Of a stretch of 64,000 bases of DNA, positions 18,775 through 26,223 are shown piece by piece. The notes beneath the pieces were generated by a model that saw only the letters and a program-made list of their open reading frames with translations, had not been told where the DNA came from and ran no database searches. The first letter of the stretch is position 1; the number at the start of each line of letters is the position of its first letter. Source of the DNA: Candidatus Gastranaerophilales bacterium (GTDB lineage: Bacteria; Cyanobacteriota; Vampirovibrionia; Gastranaerophilales; Gastranaerophilaceae); assembly GCA_944322545.1 (NCBI GenBank), contig CALUPF010000015.1:62001-126000 (forward strand), read 5' to 3'. The position numbers and the translations under genes were made by a program.

Positions 18775-19272
18775 ATGGATTTTAAAGAAATCATAAAAAA
18801 TAATCAAAATGCAGTAAGAAGCATTATAAAAAGAATAACAAACGAACACAACGAGGATCTTGAACAGGAGGTCTACTGCAAGGTATGGAAAAATTCTGAA
18901 AAATATGAAGAAAAAGGTAATTTCTCAGCTTGGATTAAAACAATTACAGCAAACGTATCAAAAGATTATCTAAAATCTTCATATAAAAAATTGTCAGATA
19001 ATTCAACAAGCGATGAAAATGTAATATCATTCATAAAAGATAAAACACAATCTCCAGAACAAAAAATAATACAAACTGAGAGACAAAAAAGAATTTCTGA
19101 AGCAATAAACAAACTAAAACCAAAATTCAAAGAAGTAGTTATGCTTTATGAAATCGAAGACAACTCGTACGAAGAAATTTCAAAAAAATTAAACTGCCCG
19201 ATCGGAACCGTAAAATCACGGTTATATAACGCAAAACAGGAACTCGCAAGAGAACTTGAAGACCTATTATAG
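18775..19272 (+). CDS. ECF-family RNA polymerase sigma factor
   Basis: 165 residues with sigma region 2 (about 5-75; EDLEQEVYCKVWKNSEKY and FSAWIKTITANVSKDYL) and region 4 (about 105-160; VVMLYEIEDNSYEEISKKL then GTVKSRLYNAKQEL, the helix-turn-helix). No regions 1 or 3, as expected for ECF factors. It follows the anti-sigma gene and precedes the Spy-like gene by 12 nt; the three form one transcription unit ending at 19873-19901. Confidence 0.92.
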   Translation: MDFKEIIKNNQNAVRSIIKRITNEHNEDLEQEVYCKVWKNSEKYEEKGNFSAWIKTITANVSKDYLKSSYKKLSDNSTSDENVISFIKDKTQSPEQKIIQTERQKRISEAINKLKPKFKEVVMLYEIEDNSYEEISKKLNCPIGTVKSRLYNAKQELARELEDLL

Positions 19273-19284
19273 AAAGGACACAAT

Positions 19285-19833
19285 ATGAAAAAATCTTTAA
19301 TTTATGCAGTAATTTCTGGATTATTGCTCTCATCTACTATGGCTTTTGCTGAAACAACACAACAATTACCACAACAACCTAAACAGGAATGTAAAAAGGT
19401 TATGAAAAAGCAACGTCCACACAAAATAAATTTAGATGAACGTCTTAAACTAACAGAAGAACAAAAAAAGCAAGCTCATGATATAAGAATGGATGGACAT
19501 AAAAAAATAAAGCCTGTAATGGAAAAAATTAAAGCTAAAAAAATGGAAGCAAAAGCAATAAATGAAGATGCTAACCTTTCAGCTGAAGCCAAAGCTCAAA
19601 AATTAGCACCAATAAAAGCAGATATTAGAAAACTAAAACAAGAAGCAAGAAAAATCAGACAAGAAAATACAAAAGAATTCGAAGCAATTTTAACTCCAGA
19701 ACAAAAAGCAGAATTTGAAAAAATTAAACAAGAAGGTAGAGAAAAATTCAAAAAACAACACCAAAAAGGTAAATATAACAAACAAAAACACAACAACAAA
19801 GGTTGTTCGAATTGTAAAAAACTACAAAAATAA
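19285..19833 (+). CDS. Secreted Spy/CpxP/ZraP-like LTXXQ protein
   Basis: 182 residues. Signal peptide MKKSLIYAVISGLLLSSTMAFA with cleavage before ETT. The mature part is a basic helical hairpin with two LTXXQ motifs (LTEEQ near residue 52, LTPEQ near 134), the hallmark of Spy/CpxP-like periplasmic proteins. The C-terminus is His/Asn/Lys-rich and ends with a CSNC pair, which could bind metal or form a disulfide. Known relatives chaperone unfolded periplasmic proteins or tune stress or metal sensing. Encoded right after the ECF sigma factor, it may be a regulon product, a sensor, or both. Confidence 0.82.
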   Translation: MKKSLIYAVISGLLLSSTMAFAETTQQLPQQPKQECKKVMKKQRPHKINLDERLKLTEEQKKQAHDIRMDGHKKIKPVMEKIKAKKMEAKAINEDANLSAEAKAQKLAPIKADIRKLKQEARKIRQENTKEFEAILTPEQKAEFEKIKQEGREKFKKQHQKGKYNKQKHNNKGCSNCKKLQK

Positions 19834-19872
19834 CAAAACCCAATACTACTAAATAATCGAACGCAACATGAC

Positions 19873-19901
19873 AGACCTCACATAAGATGAGGTCTTTTTT
19901 T
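19873..19901 (+). terminator. Rho-independent terminator of the anti-sigma/ECF/Spy-like unit
   Basis: An 8-bp stem AGACCTCA / TGAGGTCT with a 7-nt loop is followed by a T-run, 40 nt after the Spy-like stop. Confidence 0.9.
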
Positions 19902-19921
19902 ATTATAAAAAACACATATAA

Positions 19922-19951
19922 TTGACACAAAATTATTGAGATAGTTATAAT
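19922..19951 (+). promoter_or_regulatory. Sigma-70-type promoter of the first protease-like gene
   Basis: TTGACA (19922-19927) and TATAAT (19946-19951) with an 18-nt spacer; both hexamers are perfect. The first bases of the spacer (CACAAA after TTGA) are shared with the promoter at 21471-21500, indicating common descent. Confidence 0.8.
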
Positions 19952-19978
19952 ACAAAAGGAAAAAGAAAGGGAGTATAA

Positions 19979-20665
19979 ATGAGAATTTTAAGGGGAGTTT
20001 TAATACTTCTTTTGCTGTTTTCATCGATAAATTTTTGCCTAGCTGATGAGCTAATTCTTGGTAAAGATATAAAATATCAACAAGCTGTTATGAAAACAGG
20101 TTTTAGAATTCTCAATTCAAATAACATACCTAAAAGAATAACCTTTTTTTACAATACAGATAACAAAGTTAAAGTAAAAATAAATTCACGATACAAATCT
20201 GTCACAATATACAAAGGTGTTTTACCATACATAGAAGATGAGAACGAACTTGCAGCAATAATAAGTTCAGGTATTGCTGAATTAACAGATATGCATAGTG
20301 GATTTTTCAGAAGATTTTCTATAAGCTTTTCACCTAGAAAATATGAAGTTAAAGCCGATAAAAAAGCTGTAGATTTAATGGTAAATGCAGGATATGATCC
20401 AATTGCATTTATTAACATTATTAACAAAACAGCTGCACAACCGAGTTGGTTTGAATATAATATATTTGTACATTCTGGAAAAGAAAGAATGGCATATTTA
20501 TATCAGTATATTTACGAGAAATATCCAATATATTTAGCTGATAACAGATATCTAAAAACTTTGTATTACCAAAACTTTCTTTTAGATTCAAAGGAATCAC
20601 GAAAAATAACAAGAATGATCCAAAAAGAAAGAATTAGAATAAAAGAAGAAAAGACAAAAAAATAA
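19979..20665 (+). CDS. M48-like secreted protein lacking the zinc-binding HEXXH motif
   Basis: 228 residues with a signal peptide ending near residue 22 (CLA/DE). It is a close full-length paralogue of the protein at 21526-22203, sharing TGFRILN, the (Y/F)KG(V/I)LP(Y/F) block, YE(V/L)KADK and DLMVNAGY(D/N)P. Where the paralogue has HEISH, this copy reads SGIAE (S97, G98, E101), so the catalytic His-Glu-His is gone, although the third-ligand Glu in YEVKAD remains. It is probably catalytically dead, perhaps a regulator or decoy of the active copy. GGGAG precedes the ATG, and a strong promoter lies at 19922-19951. Confidence 0.85.
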   Translation: MRILRGVLILLLLFSSINFCLADELILGKDIKYQQAVMKTGFRILNSNNIPKRITFFYNTDNKVKVKINSRYKSVTIYKGVLPYIEDENELAAIISSGIAELTDMHSGFFRRFSISFSPRKYEVKADKKAVDLMVNAGYDPIAFINIINKTAAQPSWFEYNIFVHSGKERMAYLYQYIYEKYPIYLADNRYLKTLYYQNFLLDSKESRKITRMIQKERIRIKEEKTKK

Positions 20666-20668
20666 GGT

Positions 20669-21460
20669 ATGATAAAAAAGATTTTTACAACATTTCTTAT
20701 AGCCACATGTTTTATGACATACTCTAATGCAGCTGCTTACTGTGCAATTTGCAAAAAGAAAGTTTATAAAGGTGGCGTAGAAAAAAACGTTAAACAAGAA
20801 ATACCTAAAAAAAAGAAATTTGAAATGCCAAATATAACAGATGATACAGCAGAAGACCTTGCTTCATCGGTTAGCACAAAACAAATAAAAAGAAAAAAAT
20901 ACAAAGAAACAATAATCCTAGATGAGCCTGTTTTAATAAGCGAAGAAAACAAAAAGTTCAAAAGACCTCAATACACAGGAAAAGTAAACACAGAATATGG
21001 CGCAGAAGTAATTTTAAAACCAGTTTATAAAGTAAGTACAAAAAATTCACATATTAAAATACCGCAAGGCAAAAAATATGATAAATACAAAATAGCACTA
21101 CCTGAAATAGGAGAAAGAATTCCTTTTAAAGTAGTAAAAGACGTAAAAAAAGGTGATGAGATAATAATAAAAAAAGACACAATTGTTTATGCAAAAATAG
21201 GCGAAGTAGCACCAAGAGCAATGGGGGGAGCTCCTGCAGAAATGACCATTGAACAATTTGAAATCAAAGATGAAAACGGTAATATAAAACCTCTAGATGG
21301 CTCTATAAACAGTAGCGGATATTCCCTTTCTTTTTGGATTGGACTAGCAGAGCTAGCAACAACTCCATTTTTATTTGGTTTAGCTGTACCTCTACTAAGA
21401 TTGCTACCAGGAGGTCAAGCAGTAATTTCACCAAGAAAAAAATATGTAGTATATTACTAA
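20669..21460 (+). CDS. Secreted protein with a beta-rich domain shared by four genes here
   Basis: 263 residues. N-terminal hydrophobic signal (IFTTFLIATCFMTYSNAAA) followed by a CAIC pair, which might be a lipidation or disulfide site. The middle is Lys-rich. Residues about 150-215 form a domain with pattern I.F.....V..G..I.IKK.T.......GEV, then KDENGNI..LDG, matching proteins at 22216, 22838 and 60879. The C-terminus has a hydrophobic segment (GLAELATTPFLFGLAVPLLRLL) and ends KYVVYY. It starts 3 nt after the protease-like gene; together they form cassette copy 1. Function unknown. Confidence 0.75.
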   Translation: MIKKIFTTFLIATCFMTYSNAAAYCAICKKKVYKGGVEKNVKQEIPKKKKFEMPNITDDTAEDLASSVSTKQIKRKKYKETIILDEPVLISEENKKFKRPQYTGKVNTEYGAEVILKPVYKVSTKNSHIKIPQGKKYDKYKIALPEIGERIPFKVVKDVKKGDEIIIKKDTIVYAKIGEVAPRAMGGAPAEMTIEQFEIKDENGNIKPLDGSINSSGYSLSFWIGLAELATTPFLFGLAVPLLRLLPGGQAVISPRKKYVVYY

Positions 21461-21470
21461 AAACCCAAAA

Positions 21471-21500
21471 TTGACACAAAGTATAAAAAAAAAATATAAT
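21471..21500 (+). promoter_or_regulatory. Sigma-70-type promoter of the active protease gene
   Basis: TTGACA (21471-21476), an 18-nt A-rich spacer and TATAAT (21495-21500). It shares TTGACACAAA and spacer length with 19922-19951. Confidence 0.8.
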
Positions 21501-21525
21501 GAAAAAAAATAAATAGGGAGATAAC

Positions 21526-22203
21526 ATGAAAAAGTTTTTTGTTTGTTTAATGGTTCTTTTTATAACTGCGTCAGCTTGTTTTGCTGATGAACTAAGGCTA
21601 GATAGAGAAACTCAATACCAAAAGAAAATTATGGCAATTGGTTTTCGAATTCTAAATGCAAACCAAATAGAACAAAGAATGACTTTTTACTATTCACCAA
21701 ACAAAAATGTTAATGCGGTAACATATTTAACATCAAAGCAAATTGCAGTTTTTAAAGGTATATTGCCATTTTTAGATTCTGATGATGAAATTGCTGCTAT
21801 ATTATGTCATGAAATTTCACATGGAATTGATGCACACAAAGGTCTGTGGAGAAGACTTACAATGACTATGGCGCCAAAATCATATGAACTCAAAGCTGAT
21901 AAAAGAGGTATTGATTTGATGGTAAATGCTGGATATAACCCAGTTGCAATGATTGTTGTACTAAATAAAATAGCAGAAGAGCCAAACTGGTTTGAAACAT
22001 CGTCTTCTCATCCTAATGGAAGTGAAAGACTTGCTGCTTTGTATGAATACATATATACAAAATATCCAGCTTACCTCATAGATAATGATTATAAAAATAA
22101 TTTATACTACCAAAATTTTCTTCTTACATCAAAAGATGCAAGAAAAACAATCAAGGAAAAATATCAAAAGCAATCGATTAAACCAGTAAACAACAAAAAA
22201 TAA
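21526..22203 (+). CDS. Secreted M48-type zinc metallopeptidase
   Basis: 225 residues with a signal peptide ending near A20 (ACFA/DEL). Zinc motif HEISH at residues 95-99, third-ligand Glu at 121 in YELKADKRG, followed by DLMVNAGYNP. This is the layout of short M48 (BepA/LoiP-like) envelope proteases that degrade misfolded outer-membrane proteins. No membrane helices beyond the signal. GGGAG precedes the start. It is the active counterpart of the degenerate paralogue 860 nt upstream and is followed 12 nt later by a secreted partner, forming cassette copy 2. Confidence 0.88.
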   Translation: MKKFFVCLMVLFITASACFADELRLDRETQYQKKIMAIGFRILNANQIEQRMTFYYSPNKNVNAVTYLTSKQIAVFKGILPFLDSDDEIAAILCHEISHGIDAHKGLWRRLTMTMAPKSYELKADKRGIDLMVNAGYNPVAMIVVLNKIAEEPNWFETSSSHPNGSERLAALYEYIYTKYPAYLIDNDYKNNLYYQNFLLTSKDARKTIKEKYQKQSIKPVNNKK

Positions 22204-22215
22204 AGGAAATAGAAA

Positions 22216-22791
22216 GTGAAAAAAATTGTAATACTTTCAGTTATTTTATTATTAAGCATCAATGGTTTAAAAACTTTTGCGATACCTACATATAGTGATG
22301 ATATACCACAAGACTATATTAAAGAAGTAAAAGGTCTTATCAAATATGATAAAACAAGAGAATATACTGATAACATACCTGAATCAAATTCTGTAAAAAT
22401 TTATTCACCGAAAAAAATTTCAAACAAATTGGGTTCAAAAAAAATAAATGGTATTTATATGATTGTTTATAAACTTAATGTAAATGACAAAATTAAGTTT
22501 ATAGTTGCAGAAGATGTACAAAAAAACGGTCAATTGTATATAAAAAAAGGTACAGAAGTTACAGGAATTGTAAGAACAATAGAGCCTGGATTGTTAGCTT
22601 ATTATCCACCAGGTATCATTGAAATATCTTATTTTTCTACAAAAGATATTAATGGTAATATTGTTAATTTGTATGGAAAAATAAAAGAAGAAGGAAAAGA
22701 AACTGGTATATTCCAGTTTGTAATGCCATATATCCCCTCACTTAGTCCTTCAATAAAAAAGAATAAAATATACACAATCTATTACAAATAA
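22216..22791 (+). CDS. Secreted partner protein of cassette copy 2
   Basis: 191 residues from a GTG start with AAAGGAAA upstream. Signal peptide (IVILSVILLLSINGLKTFA). Residues about 95-165 carry the same beta-rich domain as the 20669 protein (FIVAEDVQKNGQLYIKKG, then DINGNIVNLYGKI), and both end in (V/I)YY or IYYK. It lacks the long Lys-rich middle of the first copy. It probably works with the preceding protease; the biochemical role is unknown. Confidence 0.75.
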   Translation: MKKIVILSVILLLSINGLKTFAIPTYSDDIPQDYIKEVKGLIKYDKTREYTDNIPESNSVKIYSPKKISNKLGSKKINGIYMIVYKLNVNDKIKFIVAEDVQKNGQLYIKKGTEVTGIVRTIEPGLLAYYPPGIIEISYFSTKDINGNIVNLYGKIKEEGKETGIFQFVMPYIPSLSPSIKKNKIYTIYYK

Positions 22792-22837
22792 TCGTTACAA
22801 ACGTGATTTAATTTTTTGCATGATGTAAGATTTTGAT

Positions 22838-23974
22838 ATGAGAAAAATTCTATCATACATAATATTAACCTCTTTCATATTTATTAATTGTTCTATAGGC
22901 TCATTTGTAAAAGCAGAAGAAACAACACCTTCAAATGAAACATTCAAAGGTCGTGCTGAAGTAACTGACAGACTTGAAAAAGAGAATCAAAAGCTTTTCA
23001 CTGGTGAAGTTGATGAACTTGAAGCAAAAGATGAAATAAAAATGACTGTATCTCAAGTATTAAGCTCGGGATACACAGAAGAAGGCGATGAGTTTTTTGC
23101 TGAAATAACAAATGAAGTTGAAGGTGAAAAAGGTGTCATTCTTCCTGCTGGAACAATAGCGCATGGCAGTGTAAAAGAAATTCAACCGTCCAAAAGACTT
23201 GGCAGAGATGGATGGATTGAAGTAAACTTTGATTATTTAATAACACCAGATGGACGGGAAATCCCAATACAAGGTAAAATGTCAACAAAGCTAAATCCTG
23301 TTATAGGCACAACCAAAGTTGTCGCAAAAAGTGCCGGTTACACAGCAGTAGGCGGTGTAGTAGGCGGAGTTATTGCTTTGAATATGTTTGGATTACCCGC
23401 AGCAGTTGCTAGTCAAGGTTACACGCTAGCTGGTGGTGCAGCAGTAGGTGGTGCTGTAGGTCTTGGAATGGCTTTATATAAAAAAGGCAAGGATGTACTT
23501 ATTTCTCCTGGTGATGAAATAAGAGTTAAAGTCGTCAAAGGTGTTCAACTACCCGTATTCAAAAAAGAAGCACTAAAACAAGAAGAATTTGTTTGTGATG
23601 GTCTCACAGTAAAAATGACAAATATAGAGTTTGAAAAAGACCCATTTGGAGAATTAAACACTATAACAATATCACTAGTAATAACAAACACAACAGATAA
23701 ATATTTTACAGGATTTGATATTTCACTTGTTAATGATTTAAATGCCTCATTTTATCCATCAGTATTTGGGGATACATCTATAATGTTCTCAAAAATAAAA
23801 CCTGGTGATAGAACAAGCGGAAGGATATCTTTTTCTGTTGATAACATAAAACGCAAGCACTGGCTTGTGTTCTATGATAGGGCTCAAAGAAAACAAATTG
23901 CAAAATTATCTGTAGATAATGCTTATAGAGAAATTAAAGATAAAAAAAAGAAGAAAAATAAACGAAAAAATTAG
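22838..23974 (+). CDS. Secreted protein: shared beta domain, glycine-zipper segment and DUF4352-like C-terminus
   Basis: 378 residues. Signal peptide to about residue 28. Residues 50-150 contain the shared domain (GVILPAGTIAHGSVKEIQPS, then TPDGREIPIQGKM). Two Gly/Ala-rich hydrophobic segments follow (about 165-215; AVGGVVGGVIALNMFG and AGGAAVGGAVGLGMAL), of the glycine-zipper kind that can insert in membranes. The C-terminal ~120 residues look like an immunoglobulin-type beta sandwich (DGLTVKMTNIEF, ISLVITNTTDKYFTGFDI), resembling DUF4352. The basic tail is KKKKKNKRKN. No clear Shine-Dalgarno. It probably belongs to the same functional unit as the two cassettes. Confidence 0.78.
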   Translation: MRKILSYIILTSFIFINCSIGSFVKAEETTPSNETFKGRAEVTDRLEKENQKLFTGEVDELEAKDEIKMTVSQVLSSGYTEEGDEFFAEITNEVEGEKGVILPAGTIAHGSVKEIQPSKRLGRDGWIEVNFDYLITPDGREIPIQGKMSTKLNPVIGTTKVVAKSAGYTAVGGVVGGVIALNMFGLPAAVASQGYTLAGGAAVGGAVGLGMALYKKGKDVLISPGDEIRVKVVKGVQLPVFKKEALKQEEFVCDGLTVKMTNIEFEKDPFGELNTITISLVITNTTDKYFTGFDISLVNDLNASFYPSVFGDTSIMFSKIKPGDRTSGRISFSVDNIKRKHWLVFYDRAQRKQIAKLSVDNAYREIKDKKKKKNKRKN

Positions 23975-23983
23975 GAGTTGAAA

Positions 23984-24763
23984 ATGATACATAAAAAAGC
24001 GTTCACATTAGCAGAAATACTTGTGACACTACTAATTATAGGCGTAATTGCATCTATAACAATTCCCAATTTACTTTCTAATGCACAAAAAGAAGCCAAC
24101 CGTTCTGCTTTGAAAAAAGCTGTTTCTATTTTAAATCAAGCAGCTGAAAAATCCTATCAAGAATTTGGTAAATATCCTAATTGCTATTATTGGGACAAAA
24201 ACCCATATGGAGGGGCAAAATGTAAAGGTTATGACTCGAAAGGAAATTGCACCGGATATGAATTAAATAGCGGAGGATCTTTACCTGGAAATTATAACGG
24301 AAATTTTGGTCAATGTCGTGATTTGTTTGATTTCTACAAAAAGAATTTAAATATAGCAAAAATATGCGAAACAAATGGATATGCAAATGGATGTATGCCT
24401 TTATATAAAGGTAATGATGAAGCAAAACTTGAAGGCTATGGTGACGACATGGATGAAGATGACAAATCTTATGAAGCAAATAAAGCAACAAGTGGATGTA
24501 GTGGATATAGAGGTGCCGCATTAAAAACAAAACAAGCAATAGTAACTGCAGATGGAATGATCTTTTTCCCATATACAGCAAATTATGCATCAATCATAGC
24601 TGTCGACGTAAACGGAATGAAAGGTCCTAACAAATGGGGGTATGATGTCTTTTCTCTGCAAGCGGTAGGAAACATTGGAAAAAACCCAATTTATATGCCT
24701 GGCGGTTGTGAATTCGTTGAAAAAGGTGGAAAAACAGGAAAACAAATGCTATATGGCAAATAA
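23984..24763 (+). CDS. Type IV pilin-like protein (prepilin)
   Basis: About 259 residues. Short leader MIHKKA, then the class III signal FTLAEILVTLLIIGVIASIT with Glu at mature position 5, as required for PilD processing and pilus assembly. The exposed domain has several Cys (for example CYYWDK, GCMPLY, GCSGY, GGCEF) likely forming disulfides. An in-frame TTG at 23978 was rejected because AGGAG is spaced 6 nt from ATG 23984. Located directly after the secreted-protein cluster; cells with type IV pseudopili would export it. Confidence 0.88.
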   Translation: MIHKKAFTLAEILVTLLIIGVIASITIPNLLSNAQKEANRSALKKAVSILNQAAEKSYQEFGKYPNCYYWDKNPYGGAKCKGYDSKGNCTGYELNSGGSLPGNYNGNFGQCRDLFDFYKKNLNIAKICETNGYANGCMPLYKGNDEAKLEGYGDDMDEDDKSYEANKATSGCSGYRGAALKTKQAIVTADGMIFFPYTANYASIIAVDVNGMKGPNKWGYDVFSLQAVGNIGKNPIYMPGGCEFVEKGGKTGKQMLYGK

Positions 24764-24766
24764 TAT

Positions 24767-25525
24767 TTAACTATTCACGCCATAACCAAACATAGCAAAA
24801 TCATATTTTACTGGATCATTAGAATCAAAAGACTTCAATTCTTTCATTATTTCAAGAACTGAAATAAAATCATTTTGTTTTCTTTTTAAAATACCTATTT
24901 TTCTTGAAACATTAGCAACATGAACATCTAAAGGAATTAAAAGTTCAGATTTAGGCATAAAATTCCAAATAGCTAAATCTACACAGCCACCGCGAATCAT
25001 CCATCGTAAAAACATATTCAATCGTTTACAAGCACTACCTTTTGAAGGATTCGGCAAAAGATGATAAAACCCTTTTGTCACTGGCATTTTAACTCGAGAA
25101 TAAAAATAATCTATCACTACTTGAAGCATACCTTTTACAGAATTAGAAACTGACCAACCATGGGAAAACAAAGATTCTAAACTCTCTCCATTTTTATATA
25201 ATTCTTTTAAAATTAAAACAATTTGGACTAAATCAACACCGACTGAAAACCTATAATCAAAATCATCTAAAATATGATTATTTTCATCAAACTTTAAAAT
25301 AAACTCATATGGGGAATTGCCCATTTTTTCAAATAAAATATTTAATTTAGCAATAAAAACTTCTCTTTTACCATAAGCAAACATTGCAGCTAAAAAACCT
25401 GCTATTTCAATATCAAACTTGTTCTTAAAACGATGAGGAAACTGAATCGGATCATCTTTTATAAAATCAACATTTTCATAAGCTTTGACTAGGCTGTCTA
25501 AATATAATTTAGTATCCATATTCAT
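24767..25525 (-). CDS. TIGR02757-family protein (DUF2400, HhH-GPD-like)
   Basis: 252 residues. The family fingerprint is visible: DPIQFPHRF, DIEIAGFLAAMFAYGKRE, near-central CKRLNMFLRWMIR, and PLDVHVANVSRKIGIL. Family members are uncharacterised and distantly resemble helix-hairpin-helix base-excision glycosylases. The start ATG immediately follows the tadA stop, so it is co-translated with tadA. Confidence 0.88.
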   Translation of the reverse strand: MNMDTKLYLDSLVKAYENVDFIKDDPIQFPHRFKNKFDIEIAGFLAAMFAYGKREVFIAKLNILFEKMGNSPYEFILKFDENNHILDDFDYRFSVGVDLVQIVLILKELYKNGESLESLFSHGWSVSNSVKGMLQVVIDYFYSRVKMPVTKGFYHLLPNPSKGSACKRLNMFLRWMIRGGCVDLAIWNFMPKSELLIPLDVHVANVSRKIGILKRKQNDFISVLEIMKELKSFDSNDPVKYDFAMFGYGVNS

Positions 25526-25963
25526 TTAATCTTGTCTAACCTTCTTGAAATACGAACTTAAAAGAGAATTACACTCATACTCCATTATACCGCCTTTACA
25601 TAACAAATTCGAATTATGCACTTTTACATAATCAGGAAAAGCAGAAAAAGCACCATAAATATTATCATATGAACCAAAAAACACATTAGATATCCTAGAC
25701 TGTATTATAGCACTAGCGCACATAGGACAAGGTTCTAATGTAACATATAAATCACACCCTGCTAAACGCCAATTATTGATGACTTTAGAGGCCAATCTAA
25801 TTGCAAGAATCTCAGCATGAGCAGTAATATCATTTAACACTTCTTTTTGGTTGCAAGCTTCAGCAATAATTTTATCATCTTTAACAATAACAGCACCGAC
25901 AGGAATATCTATTCCTGATTTTTTCGCAATTTCTATAGCTTTTTCCATATATAAAATGTTCAT
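25526..25963 (-). CDS. tadA: tRNA(adenine34) deaminase / nucleoside deaminase
   Basis: 145 residues. The zinc and proton-shuttle motif THAE appears as TAHAEILAI (near 48-56), and the second zinc motif is TLEPCPMCASAI (near 82). IPVGAVIV at the N-terminus and FGSYDNIYGA near the end match TadA, which makes inosine at the wobble position of tRNA-Arg(ACG). A cytosine/guanine deaminase is the main alternative. Divergent from the sigma factor gene. Confidence 0.9.
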   Translation of the reverse strand: MNILYMEKAIEIAKKSGIDIPVGAVIVKDDKIIAEACNQKEVLNDITAHAEILAIRLASKVINNWRLAGCDLYVTLEPCPMCASAIIQSRISNVFFGSYDNIYGAFSAFPDYVKVHNSNLLCKGGIMEYECNSLLSSYFKKVRQD

Positions 25964-25977
25964 ATCTTTCTAAATAT

Positions 25978-26034
25978 ATTACAAAATATTACAAAATTTC
26001 ATTTTTTTTTCTCTTTTTTGTAATATTTCGTAAT
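25978..26034. promoter_or_regulatory. 19-bp inverted repeat between tadA and the sigma gene
   Basis: The left arm ATTACAAAATATTACAAAA (25978-25996) matches the right arm (26016-26034) as reverse complement at 18 of 19 positions, with 19 nt between. Each arm itself contains ATTACAAAA twice, partly. It lies just upstream of tadA on one side and of the sigma promoter on the other: an operator candidate, or a hairpin in tadA leader RNA. Confidence 0.5.
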
Positions 26035-26041
26035 AAAAAGC

Positions 26042-26070
26042 TTGCATTTTGATATACTAGGTGATATATT
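26042..26070 (+). promoter_or_regulatory. Promoter of the sigma-70 gene
   Basis: TTGCAT (26042-26047), a 17-nt spacer and TATATT (26065-26070). This gives a 5' leader of about 145 nt, which carries no recognised riboswitch. Confidence 0.55.
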
Positions 26071-26223
26071 AAGTATATACATTGGTAATCAAAACATTTA
26101 GTCAGTCCTTCATCTTTTCAAATATTTATCAGCAACTAAGGCAGATAGATACTTCTATACTGTGCAGTTGTCGTGCATAAAAAATAAACAATTAGGATAT
26201 GAAAATAAATTAGGAGTAAGTGT

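Noticed and set aside
24177..24593. 138-codon minus-strand frame opposite the pilin gene
   Set aside because: It lies inside the pilin coding region, is His/Leu/Tyr-rich as expected from reversed Asn/Lys codons, and has no plausible start site.
26071..26223. Possible riboswitch in the 150-nt leader of the sigma gene
   Set aside because: No known riboswitch core could be recognised, and no terminator hairpin precedes the start.
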